DNA of 15,042 nt from Rhodoferax sp. Lineage in GTDB: Bacteria; Pseudomonadota; Gammaproteobacteria; Burkholderiales; Burkholderiaceae_C. Below the pieces are notes generated by a model that saw nothing but the letters and a program-made list of their open reading frames with translations, searched no databases and was not told the DNA's origin. Position 1 is the first letter of the stretch. Every line of letters begins with the position of its first letter. The translations under genes and the position numbers were made by a program. This document shows, piece by piece, positions 1 through 6,632 of this stretch. The stretch covers positions 1 to 15,042 of the forward strand of contig JAIFMA010000063.1 of assembly GCA_020048795.1 (NCBI GenBank), given 5' to 3'.

Positions 1-1
1 G

Positions 2-154
2 TTTGTAAGCCAATTAAGACTTAGTTCCGAAGAACTTGAGCCTCTCGCTTCAAACGCCCACGCTTATCGGCTGTATGTTTTTAATGATCCTACAAGCAGC
101 TCTCACTACCTGGACTTCCTGCTTCACCGTGATCAGCGAAGCCTTGTATTATGA
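2..154 (+). CDS. C-terminal end of an unidentified protein (partial, runs in from the left edge)
   Basis: An open frame enters from the left edge and stops at TGA 152-154, giving 50 residues. The tail is rich in aromatic and polar residues (it includes AYRLYVFNDPTSSSHYLDF) and reads like a folded-domain terminus rather than low-complexity noise. I do not recognise the family. The other two plus-strand frames close within a few codons of the edge. A 50-codon opening is not rare by chance, so the call rests on protein-like composition and on fitting a gene convergent with the chemotaxis operon. The 76 bases between its stop and the cheB stop show no convincing terminator. Confidence 0.45.
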   Translation, partial: FVSQLRLSSEELEPLASNAHAYRLYVFNDPTSSSHYLDFLLHRDQRSLVL

Positions 155-230
155 CACAAAAAGCATCGCCCTAAACAATAAATGAAATTATTTCCAGTAT
201 TTCATCACATCAAATACACCACGATCCACG

Positions 231-1295
231 TCAGCTGGCACGACTCACACGTTCAACAAGGGCACCTGCAATGTCGGAAATCGGCAATACTTCGTCGGCG
301 GCCCCACGCAAAATCGCCTCGCGAGGCATACCAAATACAACACATGAACTTTCGTTCTGTACGAAGTTATAGCTTCCCGCATCCTTCATCTCACGCATCG
401 CAATCGCACCGTCATCGCCCATGCCTGTTAGCATGATCCCGTATGCATACGGACCAACCACACGCGCCGCTGACCTGAACAAGACATCCACCGAGGGCTT
501 GTGGCGATTTACCGGTTCACCATCGTCAACGACCGCCATGTAGCCGACGCTATTCCGAGCCACGCTAAAGTGCTTTCCGCCCGGAGCAATATACGCATGG
601 CCGGGCAATATCCGAGCCCCATTCACAGCCTCTCGCACCTCAATTCGACACAAATCGTTCATTCGGGCGGCAAATGTAGCAGTGAAACCTGGTGGCATAT
701 GCTGGGTAATAGCAATTCCAGGGAAAACCGCAGGAAGCTTCACGAGGATTTCTCTTATAGCCTCCGTTCCTCCGGTCGAGGCACCTACAAATATCAAGCT
801 TTTTGCGTCAAACCTTGACATTGACTTACCCACAAACTCCCTTGCTTCCACCTTAGACGGCGCATTGTCAGTGTTTGGCACCAAGCGACTAACACGAGCC
901 CGGGCAGCAATCCGGATCTTGTCGACAATCTGCGATGACAGCGAGCCAAAACCACCAACAAGCTCAACTCTTGGTTTCGCTACAAAATCGACAGCACCCA
1001 ATTCAAGTGCCTTTATCGTCACTTCCGCGCCATGCTCAGTCAGGGTAGAGATCATGACAACAGGTGTCGGGCGCAAACGCATCAGTCTCCCCAAAAAATC
1101 CAAACCATCCATTTTTGGCATTTCCACGTCTAGCGTAATGACATCAGGATCAAGCTCCCGGATCATCCCGCGAGCGACCAGTGGATCACTTGCGGCACCA
1201 ACACATTCCATATCAATTTGGCGATTAATGATCTCCTTCAACAGGCTACGCACCAGCGCAGAGTCATCCACCACGAGTACACGAATCTTCTTCAC
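231..1295 (-). CDS. cheB: Chemotaxis response regulator protein-glutamate methylesterase CheB
   Basis: CheB removes methyl groups from chemoreceptor glutamates and deamidates glutamines, giving adaptation; it is activated when CheA phosphorylates its receiver domain. From the GTG at 1295 the protein has 354 residues. The receiver domain fills about 1-120, with the acidic pair in VVDDSALVR and phospho-acceptor D56. The esterase domain fills about 160-350, with the catalytic triad S173 (in GASTGG), H199 (in TQHMPPG) and D295 (in TGMGDDGA). The conserved CVVFGMPREA segment is present. I chose GTG 1295 because it gives the usual VKKIRVLVVDDSA beginning and has GAGGG just upstream, although spacing is short. 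A TTG at 1307 would overlap the cheD stop by four bases and add four residues. Last gene of the chemotaxis operon. Confidence 0.97.
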   Translation of the reverse strand: MKKIRVLVVDDSALVRSLLKEIINRQIDMECVGAASDPLVARGMIRELDPDVITLDVEMPKMDGLDFLGRLMRLRPTPVVMISTLTEHGAEVTIKALELGAVDFVAKPRVELVGGFGSLSSQIVDKIRIAARARVSRLVPNTDNAPSKVEAREFVGKSMSRFDAKSLIFVGASTGGTEAIREILVKLPAVFPGIAITQHMPPGFTATFAARMNDLCRIEVREAVNGARILPGHAYIAPGGKHFSVARNSVGYMAVVDDGEPVNRHKPSVDVLFRSAARVVGPYAYGIMLTGMGDDGAIAMREMKDAGSYNFVQNESSCVVFGMPREAILRGAADEVLPISDIAGALVERVSRAS

Positions 1296-1303
1296 AAACC
1301 CTC

Positions 1304-2008
1304 TCAAAACAGATCAATCGAACCACCGGAAGTTGATTTTGCCACTGTCAGAGCATTTCCTTTGCGCTCCTCCACAACCAGATTCTCCGGATGTGCATGT
1401 GCTAGCCGCTTAACAAGAGCCTTGCCTGAAGAAGGGAAAAAACAGACCTTCCTCGGATGAATATCAAGAACATCTTGCGAAACTACCGGGATGCGCTCAG
1501 TTGACAAATAATCAAGCACAAACTTGGTATTTCTTTCCCCAACATTCATTGCAGCAAACCCGGCCATGACCTGAGCCCCACCAAACACCTTAGCTTGCAT
1601 GGACTCTCTACGAGCGCCAACCTTGAGCAATTGATTGATGAGGAGTTCCATCGCATATGATCCATAACGCCCCCCGCCTTCTGAGCTATCGCCTTCGGGA
1701 AGCATGAAGTGGTTCATGCCACCAGCTCTTGCCCTGGAGTCCCAGATGCAAGCGGAAATGCAAGAGCCCAACACTGTCATGATCATCATGTCCTCAACCG
1801 AAACGAAGTACTCACCAGGCAGTACTTTGACAGCTTCGTACTGAAACTGTGGATCTCGATAGAAAAAACAAGCTTCCCCAGGGCTGCGGGGCATTGACTT
1901 CCATCGATCAAGTCGGGAGGAACCGCCCACTACACTCTTTTGAGCCAAAGCACGATCCTCAACCTTAGGCGCAAGAAACGGGCTGACACATGAAGACGGC
2001 AAATTCAT
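1304..2008 (-). CDS. cheD: Chemoreceptor glutamine deamidase CheD
   Basis: CheD converts specific receptor glutamines to glutamates and in some bacteria also acts on or binds CheY-P or CheC. From ATG 2008 the product has 234 residues. The family core is clear: LGSCISACIWD with catalytic C83, then GGMNHFMLPEG with H100 seventeen residues later, the spacing expected for CheD, and T78 nearby. KVFGGAQVM and NVGERN are further family motifs. The start is uncertain. The frame stays open upstream to a TTG at 2050 (248 residues, no clear Shine-Dalgarno). An ATG at 1894 has a good GGAAG site but would leave a 176-base gap after cheR. I took the first ATG after cheR. The protein ends in GSIDLF, nearly the tail of the CheZ-like protein of this operon. 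cheB follows directly. Confidence 0.93.
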   Translation of the reverse strand: MNLPSSCVSPFLAPKVEDRALAQKSVVGGSSRLDRWKSMPRSPGEACFFYRDPQFQYEAVKVLPGEYFVSVEDMMIMTVLGSCISACIWDSRARAGGMNHFMLPEGDSSEGGGRYGSYAMELLINQLLKVGARRESMQAKVFGGAQVMAGFAAMNVGERNTKFVLDYLSTERIPVVSQDVLDIHPRKVCFFPSSGKALVKRLAHAHPENLVVEERKGNALTVAKSTSGGSIDLF

Positions 2009-2070
2009 TACCAAATCACAAACATGCCGTAGCCGCCGCAACACCCCCAAGCAACCAACACAGGCAGGAC

Positions 2071-2934
2071 TTACAGTCTCTCATAAACGGTCTTACCTTT
2101 CAGGATGAACAAGTCGCGCGACTCACTAAAATTTTCTGCATGACCGACAAACAAAAGCCCCCCGGGGACCATCACGCTGTGAATCTTCTCCAAAACTCTT
2201 CTTTGGGTTGCACCATCAAAATAGATCATCACATTACGGCAAAAAACTATATCAAACAGATCGCGGAATGGCCAATCGTCACGGACCAGATTGATTACAA
2301 CAAATTCGACCAATGAAATGAACTCAGGCTTCACTCGAACCATTCCCTGGTTACCTGCTTTACCTCGAAGAAAAAAATACTGTAGTTGTCTTTCATTCAA
2401 ATTTTTCAAATCTTCCAGCCTATAAACACCTCGAGATGCCGCCTTCAACACCTTTGAATCAATATCACTCGAGATCAACTTAAACTTTGAATTTAAACCC
2501 AGTGCTTCAATTGCTGTAATGACAATGGAGTATGGCTCTTCACCAGTGGAGGACGCACTACACCACACCCTCCAAGGTTTAGCTTTCTGATTTAAACTTA
2601 AATAATCATAGAATATTTTAAAATGATGTTGTTCTCTAAAAAACGAAGTGAGATTCGTCGTAAGTGCATTAATGAACTCCTGCCATTCAGCCCCGTCATC
2701 AGATTCCAACCAAGCCAAATAATCTCTAAAACTATGATACCCGGTTTCCCGTAACCGACGCGATAGACGACTATACACCATTGCATGTTTGCCATCATGC
2801 AAACTAATTCCCGCTCGCTGGTAAATTAGCGCCTGAACCTTAACAAAATCACTATCAGTCCAAATAAACTCTCTTCCCTGCATATCGGAAGTACCAGAAT
2901 CACGATGCGCGCGATCTGACGAAAGACTAGCCAT
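2071..2934 (-). CDS. cheR: Chemotaxis protein methyltransferase CheR
   Basis: CheR methylates chemoreceptor glutamates using S-adenosylmethionine and opposes CheB. The 287-residue length is normal for a CheR without TPR extension. An N-terminal helical domain spans about 20-95 and the methyltransferase domain about 96-287. Family motifs are NLTSFFRE (94-101), the SAM-binding segment CSASSTGEEPYS (125-136), SSDID (155-159) and FCRNVMIYFD (231-240). The ATG at 2934 lies 19 bases after the cheW stop and has no strong Shine-Dalgarno; ATG at codon 18 is an alternative that keeps the whole core. Parts of the gene are markedly AT-rich compared with the fli genes: only 12 of the 60 bases at 2581-2640 are G or C. 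Confidence 0.97.
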   Translation of the reverse strand: MASLSSDRAHRDSGTSDMQGREFIWTDSDFVKVQALIYQRAGISLHDGKHAMVYSRLSRRLRETGYHSFRDYLAWLESDDGAEWQEFINALTTNLTSFFREQHHFKIFYDYLSLNQKAKPWRVWCSASSTGEEPYSIVITAIEALGLNSKFKLISSDIDSKVLKAASRGVYRLEDLKNLNERQLQYFFLRGKAGNQGMVRVKPEFISLVEFVVINLVRDDWPFRDLFDIVFCRNVMIYFDGATQRRVLEKIHSVMVPGGLLFVGHAENFSESRDLFILKGKTVYERL

Positions 2935-2953
2935 GAAGTATCAGGTCAAAGTT

Positions 2954-3433
2954 TCAACAGGACTCAGTAACCAACCCCATATCAAGCCCCGACATCAATT
3001 TCTCAATATCCAAGAGAATGAGCATTCGATCACCAAGCGATCCAAGTCCCAGTACCGAATCTGAGTCAATGACACTCTCAATATCGGGGGCAACTCGCAA
3101 ATTCTCAGGCTCCAAGCCCATCACATCACTTACCGAATCAACAACAATACCGACAATACGTTGCCTCAGATTAAGAATAATAACCACCGTAAAAGAATCA
3201 TAAAGAGCATTGGCACAATTAAACTTCAAACGCATATCCACAATTGGCACAATTGTCCCCCGAAGATTGACGACACCCTTAATAAATGGTGGAGCATTGG
3301 CAATCCGTGTCGGAGGTTCATAGCCTCTAATTTCCTGGACCTTTAGGATATCAATTCCATATTCCTCTCGATCAAGCCGGAAAGTCAAATATTCACGTGT
3401 AATAGCATTCGCAGTATCATTAACTTTTTCCAT
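2954..3433 (-). CDS. cheW: Chemotaxis coupling protein CheW
   Basis: CheW is the cytoplasmic adaptor that links chemoreceptors to CheA in signalling arrays. The 159-residue product is essentially one CheW (SH3-like) domain. It begins with EYLTFRLDREEYGIDILKVQEI, and the core motif NLRGTIVPIVDMRLKF is intact, followed by IVGIVVDSVSDV. The start at ATG 3433 is preferred because AAGGTGAG sits at the right distance upstream. An in-frame GTG at 3442 is itself part of that ribosome binding site. The gene lies 36 bases after cheA and 19 bases before cheR, consistent with one transcript. I saw nothing abnormal in it. Confidence 0.96.
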   Translation of the reverse strand: MEKVNDTANAITREYLTFRLDREEYGIDILKVQEIRGYEPPTRIANAPPFIKGVVNLRGTIVPIVDMRLKFNCANALYDSFTVVIILNLRQRIVGIVVDSVSDVMGLEPENLRVAPDIESVIDSDSVLGLGSLGDRMLILLDIEKLMSGLDMGLVTESC

Positions 3434-3469
3434 GATGCTCACCTTTTAATTACTTTCAAGCATGATCTA

Positions 3470-5668
3470 TTAATGACGCGAACGGCGTACCAAAGCACCA
3501 GTATCCAATATGAGTGCGACTTTGCCATCACCCAAAATAGTAGCACCAGATACATTGGGAACCTTTCGATAATTAGATTCCAAGTTCTTAACCACCACCT
3601 GCTGCTGTCCCAAGAGTTCATCTACCAACAAAACAACTCTACTGCCTTCGGCTTCGATCACAACCATGATATCACTGGTCTTTTCTGCGTCATATCGCGG
3701 AATTTGAAATACCTTTTCAAGCTCAATCACTGGCATATACTCATCGCGAACCTTGACCAACTGTGCACCCTGTCCCACAGTACTCACAGCGTCAGATTTG
3801 ACCTGAAATGACTCCACCACCGAAGATAAAGGCAATATGTATACTTCGTTACCAACACCAACGGACATGCCGTCCATAATCGCGAGTGTCAGAGGCAGCC
3901 GCACCGACACCTTCATGCCGTAACCCTCTGAGGAATCGATTTCGACCGTGCCGTTTAATGATGTGATGTTTCTCTTAACAACATCCATGCCAACACCACG
4001 GCCCGAGACATCAGTCACTACCTCAGCCGTGGAAAAACCTGGTGCAAATATCAACTGCCAAACTTCCGAATCCGGCATTTGATCAGATACATCCAGACCT
4101 CGCTCGCGAGCTTTGGCCAAGATTCTCTCTCTCGACATACCTCGTCCATCATCACGCACCTCGATGACAATGGAGCCCCCTTGGTGTGCGGCAGATAAAG
4201 TGATCGTTCCCGTTTCGGGTTTACCCGCGAGCACCCGATCAGCAGGCATCTCAATTCCATGATCACAACTGTTTCGAACCAAATGTGTCAAAGGGTCTGT
4301 AATTTTTTCCACCAGCCCCTTGTCAAGCTCAGTCGCCTCACCCTGCGTCAGGAAATCCACCTTCTTGCCCAGTTTCCCCGCAAGATCCCTCAACATCCTT
4401 GGAAACCTGCTAAACACAATGGACATCGGAATCATTCGGATCGACATCACCGACTCTTGCAAATCTCGGGTATTTCGATCCAAATCTGTCAGTCCCGTCA
4501 ACAACTGCTGATACACGGCCGGATCAAGTGCTCGACTGTTTTGGGCCAGCATTGCCTGTGTAATTACCAACTCCCCTACCAAGTTAATCAACTGATCAAC
4601 CTTGCTTATTGCAACTCGGATCGTAGCTGCCTCAGGCTGTGAGGCCATAGAAGCGACCGGTTTCGCTGCATTACGGGCTGACTTGGCGGCATGGTCATCA
4701 ACAAGGGGGGCTGCCAAAGGAAGCACCGAAGATGCGACCGTATCTGGCACTCCAGGAGCTCCATCGAAAAAACCAAAACCGGAAGTTGTCGACGACTGAA
4801 CTCCGTGATGAGCAGCAGCTGATACCGGAACCACCACATCAGAACCACTCGCTGGCAATACAGTAACACCTTTGCCCCCAAGATCCACAGATCCAACTGA
4901 AACGTCCTTGATAACCACTTGCTCGCGTGCAACGTGAAAGGCAAACAAGTCCAGAAGATCCTCATCTGTGGAGGTAGTCTCCACTTCGAATGTCCTCGAC
5001 TTTGGATCACTGCTGGCGACCGCCTTGATCACACCGAGGCCCACGATATCCCGAAAAAGCTCCTCAATTGCATCTGCCTGCTCGGGATGGTCCAAGGGGC
5101 CAACAACAACAAGAAGGCAGCGACTGTCAACGCCTGCAACGTTAGGCAACCGCTCTTTGACCGCAACAGGCGGCGAAACTTCAACTGGCTTTGCTTCAAC
5201 CTTCAAGTGCTTTACGGCTACCGCAGGCGCAGGAGCGGAAGAATTACCTTGAACAATTGCCCTTATTCTTCGAACCAGCTCCCCGGTTGGCGGGGCAGTG
5301 CCTACATCCCCAGACTGGTGCCGAGCCAGCAAACTGCGCGATGCGTCTGCGGACTCCAACAACACATCCACCATGATGGAGGTCGGTTGCAATTCATGCC
5401 GACGCAAACGATCCAGCAACGACTCCATTTGGTGAGTCAACTCAGCAACATCGGAAAAACCAAATGTGGCAGCCCCACCCTTGACGGAGTGCGCACAACG
5501 GAAAATACCGTTCAACTCCTCGTCGTCGGCGGTCTCCAGATTCAAATTGAGCAACATCTGCTCCATCAAATCAAGGTTTTCGCCTGCTTCCTCAAAAAAA
5601 ATCTGATAGAACTGGCTAAGGTCAAAATCCGCTCCTGACCCGCCAGTTTCATGATGCACTTCAGCCAT
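3470..5668 (-). CDS. cheA: Chemotaxis histidine kinase CheA
   Basis: CheA autophosphorylates in receptor arrays and passes phosphate to CheY and CheB. The 732 residues show the full five-domain order: P1 HPt domain at about 15-130 with phospho-accepting H60 in CAHSVKGGAATF; a P2-like response-regulator docking domain at about 183-257; the P3 dimerisation helices at about 350-415 (ISKVDQLINLVGELVITQ); P4 ATPase with N box LTHLVRNSCDHGIE (460-473), G1 DDGRGM (506-511), F box FAPGFSTA and G2 GRGVGMD; and a P5 CheW-like domain from about 595 to the end. Linkers at 140-175 and 260-345 are rich in Ala, Pro, Ser and Val. The ATG has a strong AGGAG site six bases upstream. It lies 48 bases after cheY. 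Confidence 0.98.
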   Translation of the reverse strand: MAEVHHETGGSGADFDLSQFYQIFFEEAGENLDLMEQMLLNLNLETADDEELNGIFRCAHSVKGGAATFGFSDVAELTHQMESLLDRLRRHELQPTSIMVDVLLESADASRSLLARHQSGDVGTAPPTGELVRRIRAIVQGNSSAPAPAVAVKHLKVEAKPVEVSPPVAVKERLPNVAGVDSRCLLVVVGPLDHPEQADAIEELFRDIVGLGVIKAVASSDPKSRTFEVETTSTDEDLLDLFAFHVAREQVVIKDVSVGSVDLGGKGVTVLPASGSDVVVPVSAAAHHGVQSSTTSGFGFFDGAPGVPDTVASSVLPLAAPLVDDHAAKSARNAAKPVASMASQPEAATIRVAISKVDQLINLVGELVITQAMLAQNSRALDPAVYQQLLTGLTDLDRNTRDLQESVMSIRMIPMSIVFSRFPRMLRDLAGKLGKKVDFLTQGEATELDKGLVEKITDPLTHLVRNSCDHGIEMPADRVLAGKPETGTITLSAAHQGGSIVIEVRDDGRGMSRERILAKARERGLDVSDQMPDSEVWQLIFAPGFSTAEVVTDVSGRGVGMDVVKRNITSLNGTVEIDSSEGYGMKVSVRLPLTLAIMDGMSVGVGNEVYILPLSSVVESFQVKSDAVSTVGQGAQLVKVRDEYMPVIELEKVFQIPRYDAEKTSDIMVVIEAEGSRVVLLVDELLGQQQVVVKNLESNYRKVPNVSGATILGDGKVALILDTGALVRRSRH

Positions 5669-5716
5669 GAAATTCTCCTGGATTCAATCCATATGGTTTT
5701 CGCAACATAAACTCCG

Positions 5717-6079
5717 TCACTTGATCACCTTTTTGATGACTTCCAGCAAACGGGCTGGATCAAATGGCTTAACCAACCAACCCGTAGCACCCGCCGCTCG
5801 ACCAGCCTGCTTCATCAGGTCGCTGGATTCCGTCGTAAGCATCAAAATCGGGACCGTTTTGAACTGCGGAGTTTCCCGCAACCTCCGAGTCAGCCCAAGT
5901 CCATCAAGACGAGGCATATTCTGATCAGTCAACACCAGATCGAAACTCTGGTCCCGCGCTTTTTCAATCGCGTCTATTCCATCGATCGCCTCAACAACTT
6001 GATAGCCCGCGCCCACCAATGTGAATGACACCATCTTGCGCATGGATGGCGAATCATCAACAGTAAGTATTACAGGCAT
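5717..6079 (-). CDS. cheY: Single-domain chemotaxis response regulator CheY
   Basis: CheY is the diffusible regulator phosphorylated by CheA; CheY-P binds FliM and changes flagellar rotation. The 120-residue product is a bare receiver domain: acidic pair D8-D9 in LTVDDSPSMRKM, phospho-acceptor D52 in TDQNMPRLDG, T82/T83 in LMLTTES, and K104 in the WLVKPF segment. A Trp occupies the position next to the usual aromatic switch residue. The start is well supported by GGAG six bases before ATG 6079. The gene lies between the short cheZ-like gene and cheA. The single domain and CheA linkage make CheY the clear choice over other receiver proteins. Confidence 0.96.
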   Translation of the reverse strand: MPVILTVDDSPSMRKMVSFTLVGAGYQVVEAIDGIDAIEKARDQSFDLVLTDQNMPRLDGLGLTRRLRETPQFKTVPILMLTTESSDLMKQAGRAAGATGWLVKPFDPARLLEVIKKVIK

Positions 6080-6120
6080 GAAAAACTCCGACTATTTCAA
6101 CAAAAAGAAAACTTGAAAAA

Positions 6121-6561
6121 TCAAAAAAGTTCAATTGAACCGGCTTGCATTTCATCCTGAGTGACTGGGTTGGGGCGCTCTGGAACCTCCTCAACAAACG
6201 GAACCGCTTCGCCATCCTCCAACCCCATGGCATCTGCCGCAAGACGGTACGCACACCCCTGAAGCACCTTCGACGTGTGCACAATAAGCTGTGATGCCAT
6301 ATCTTGAAATTGGAGTTCAGTCACTGCTGCGTGCAACGACATGCGCGCTTTACGCAAATCATCCAGATCAGCCAGAGCTGGGGCCGCCAAATTTTCACTT
6401 GCAGCAGTAAATCGCTGCATTAAATTCTCCATGGCATGAGCCAACAAGCCATCCAATCGATTCAAATCGTGCACAACAACCAGCAGCGAGTCCTGCACCT
6501 CTGCAACTAACATAACCGGCAACTTGACGGTTGGCGTTGAAAATAACGGCTCAGAAGTCAT
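6121..6561 (-). CDS. cheZ: Short CheZ-like putative CheY-P phosphatase
   Basis: A 146-residue, largely helical protein encoded first in the chemotaxis operon, just before cheY. The segment LQFQDMASQLI resembles QDFQDLTGQVI of enterobacterial CheZ and keeps both catalytic positions as D87 and Q91 (DxxxQ). The last residues, AGSIELF, resemble the acidic, Leu/Phe-ending CheY-binding tail of CheZ. The protein is much shorter than classical CheZ (just over 200 residues). An acidic and proline-containing linker at about 114-138 separates helix bundle and tail. ATG 6561 is preferred, with GAGAG upstream; a TTG at 6591 would add ten residues. The role as phosphatase is inferred from motif and context; it could also be a scaffold that only binds CheY. 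The gene symbol is tentative. Confidence 0.75.
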   Translation of the reverse strand: MTSEPLFSTPTVKLPVMLVAEVQDSLLVVVHDLNRLDGLLAHAMENLMQRFTAASENLAAPALADLDDLRKARMSLHAAVTELQFQDMASQLIVHTSKVLQGCAYRLAADAMGLEDGEAVPFVEEVPERPNPVTQDEMQAGSIELF

Positions 6562-6588
6562 GCAATCAACTCTCTGCGAAGTACACCA

Positions 6589-6614
6589 CAAAGCTAAACA
6601 TTTGGGGTCGATAA
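6589..6614 (+). promoter_or_regulatory. Candidate sigma-28-like promoter for the REC-kinase gene
   Basis: CAAAGCTA (6589-6596), a ten-base spacer and GTCGATAA (6607-6614) resemble the flagellar sigma-28 consensus TAAAGTTT-N11-GCCGATAA: 7 of 8 bases match in the -10 half and 5 of 8 in the -35 half, with a spacer one base short. The -10 element ends 18 bases before the kinase ATG, so the leader would be very short. The 71 bases between the divergent cheZ-like and kinase start codons must hold promoters for both directions; I found no convincing one for the chemotaxis operon. This is weak evidence and could be chance. Confidence 0.25.
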
Positions 6615-6632
6615 ACGATCATAGCGCCAATC

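Noticed and set aside
64..71. Exact sigma-28 -10 sequence GCCGATAA on the minus strand
   Set aside because: No TAAA-type -35 lies at the expected distance (the nearest TAAA is only 8 bases away), it lies inside the partial plus-strand frame, and one exact 8-mer in about 30 kb of both strands is near chance expectation.
182..205. Inverted repeat ATGAAAT-N10-ATTTCAT between the two convergent genes
   Set aside because: The stem is AT-rich and seven bases long with a ten-base loop and no T-run, too weak to call a terminator.
682..1413. A 243-codon open frame on the plus strand opposite cheB and cheD
   Set aside because: It is the antisense of well-identified CheB and CheD coding sequence, with no family motif; shadow frame.
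4919..5638. A 239-codon open frame on the plus strand opposite cheA
   Set aside because: Composition is atypical (many Gln, Cys and Arg), no motif is recognisable, and it mirrors cheA codons; shadow frame.
6123..6140. Perfect 12-base palindrome GTTCAATTGAAC followed by a T-run on the minus strand, terminator-like, at the end of the cheZ-like gene
   Set aside because: The usable stem is only four to five pairs and it encodes the conserved GSIELF tail; cheY follows at 41 bases with its own ribosome binding site, so operon continuity is more likely.
6595..6614. TAAA (6595) paired with GTCGATAA as a sigma-28 promoter
   Set aside because: The spacing is only eight bases, far too short; the CAAA at 6589 gives the better, still tentative, pairing.
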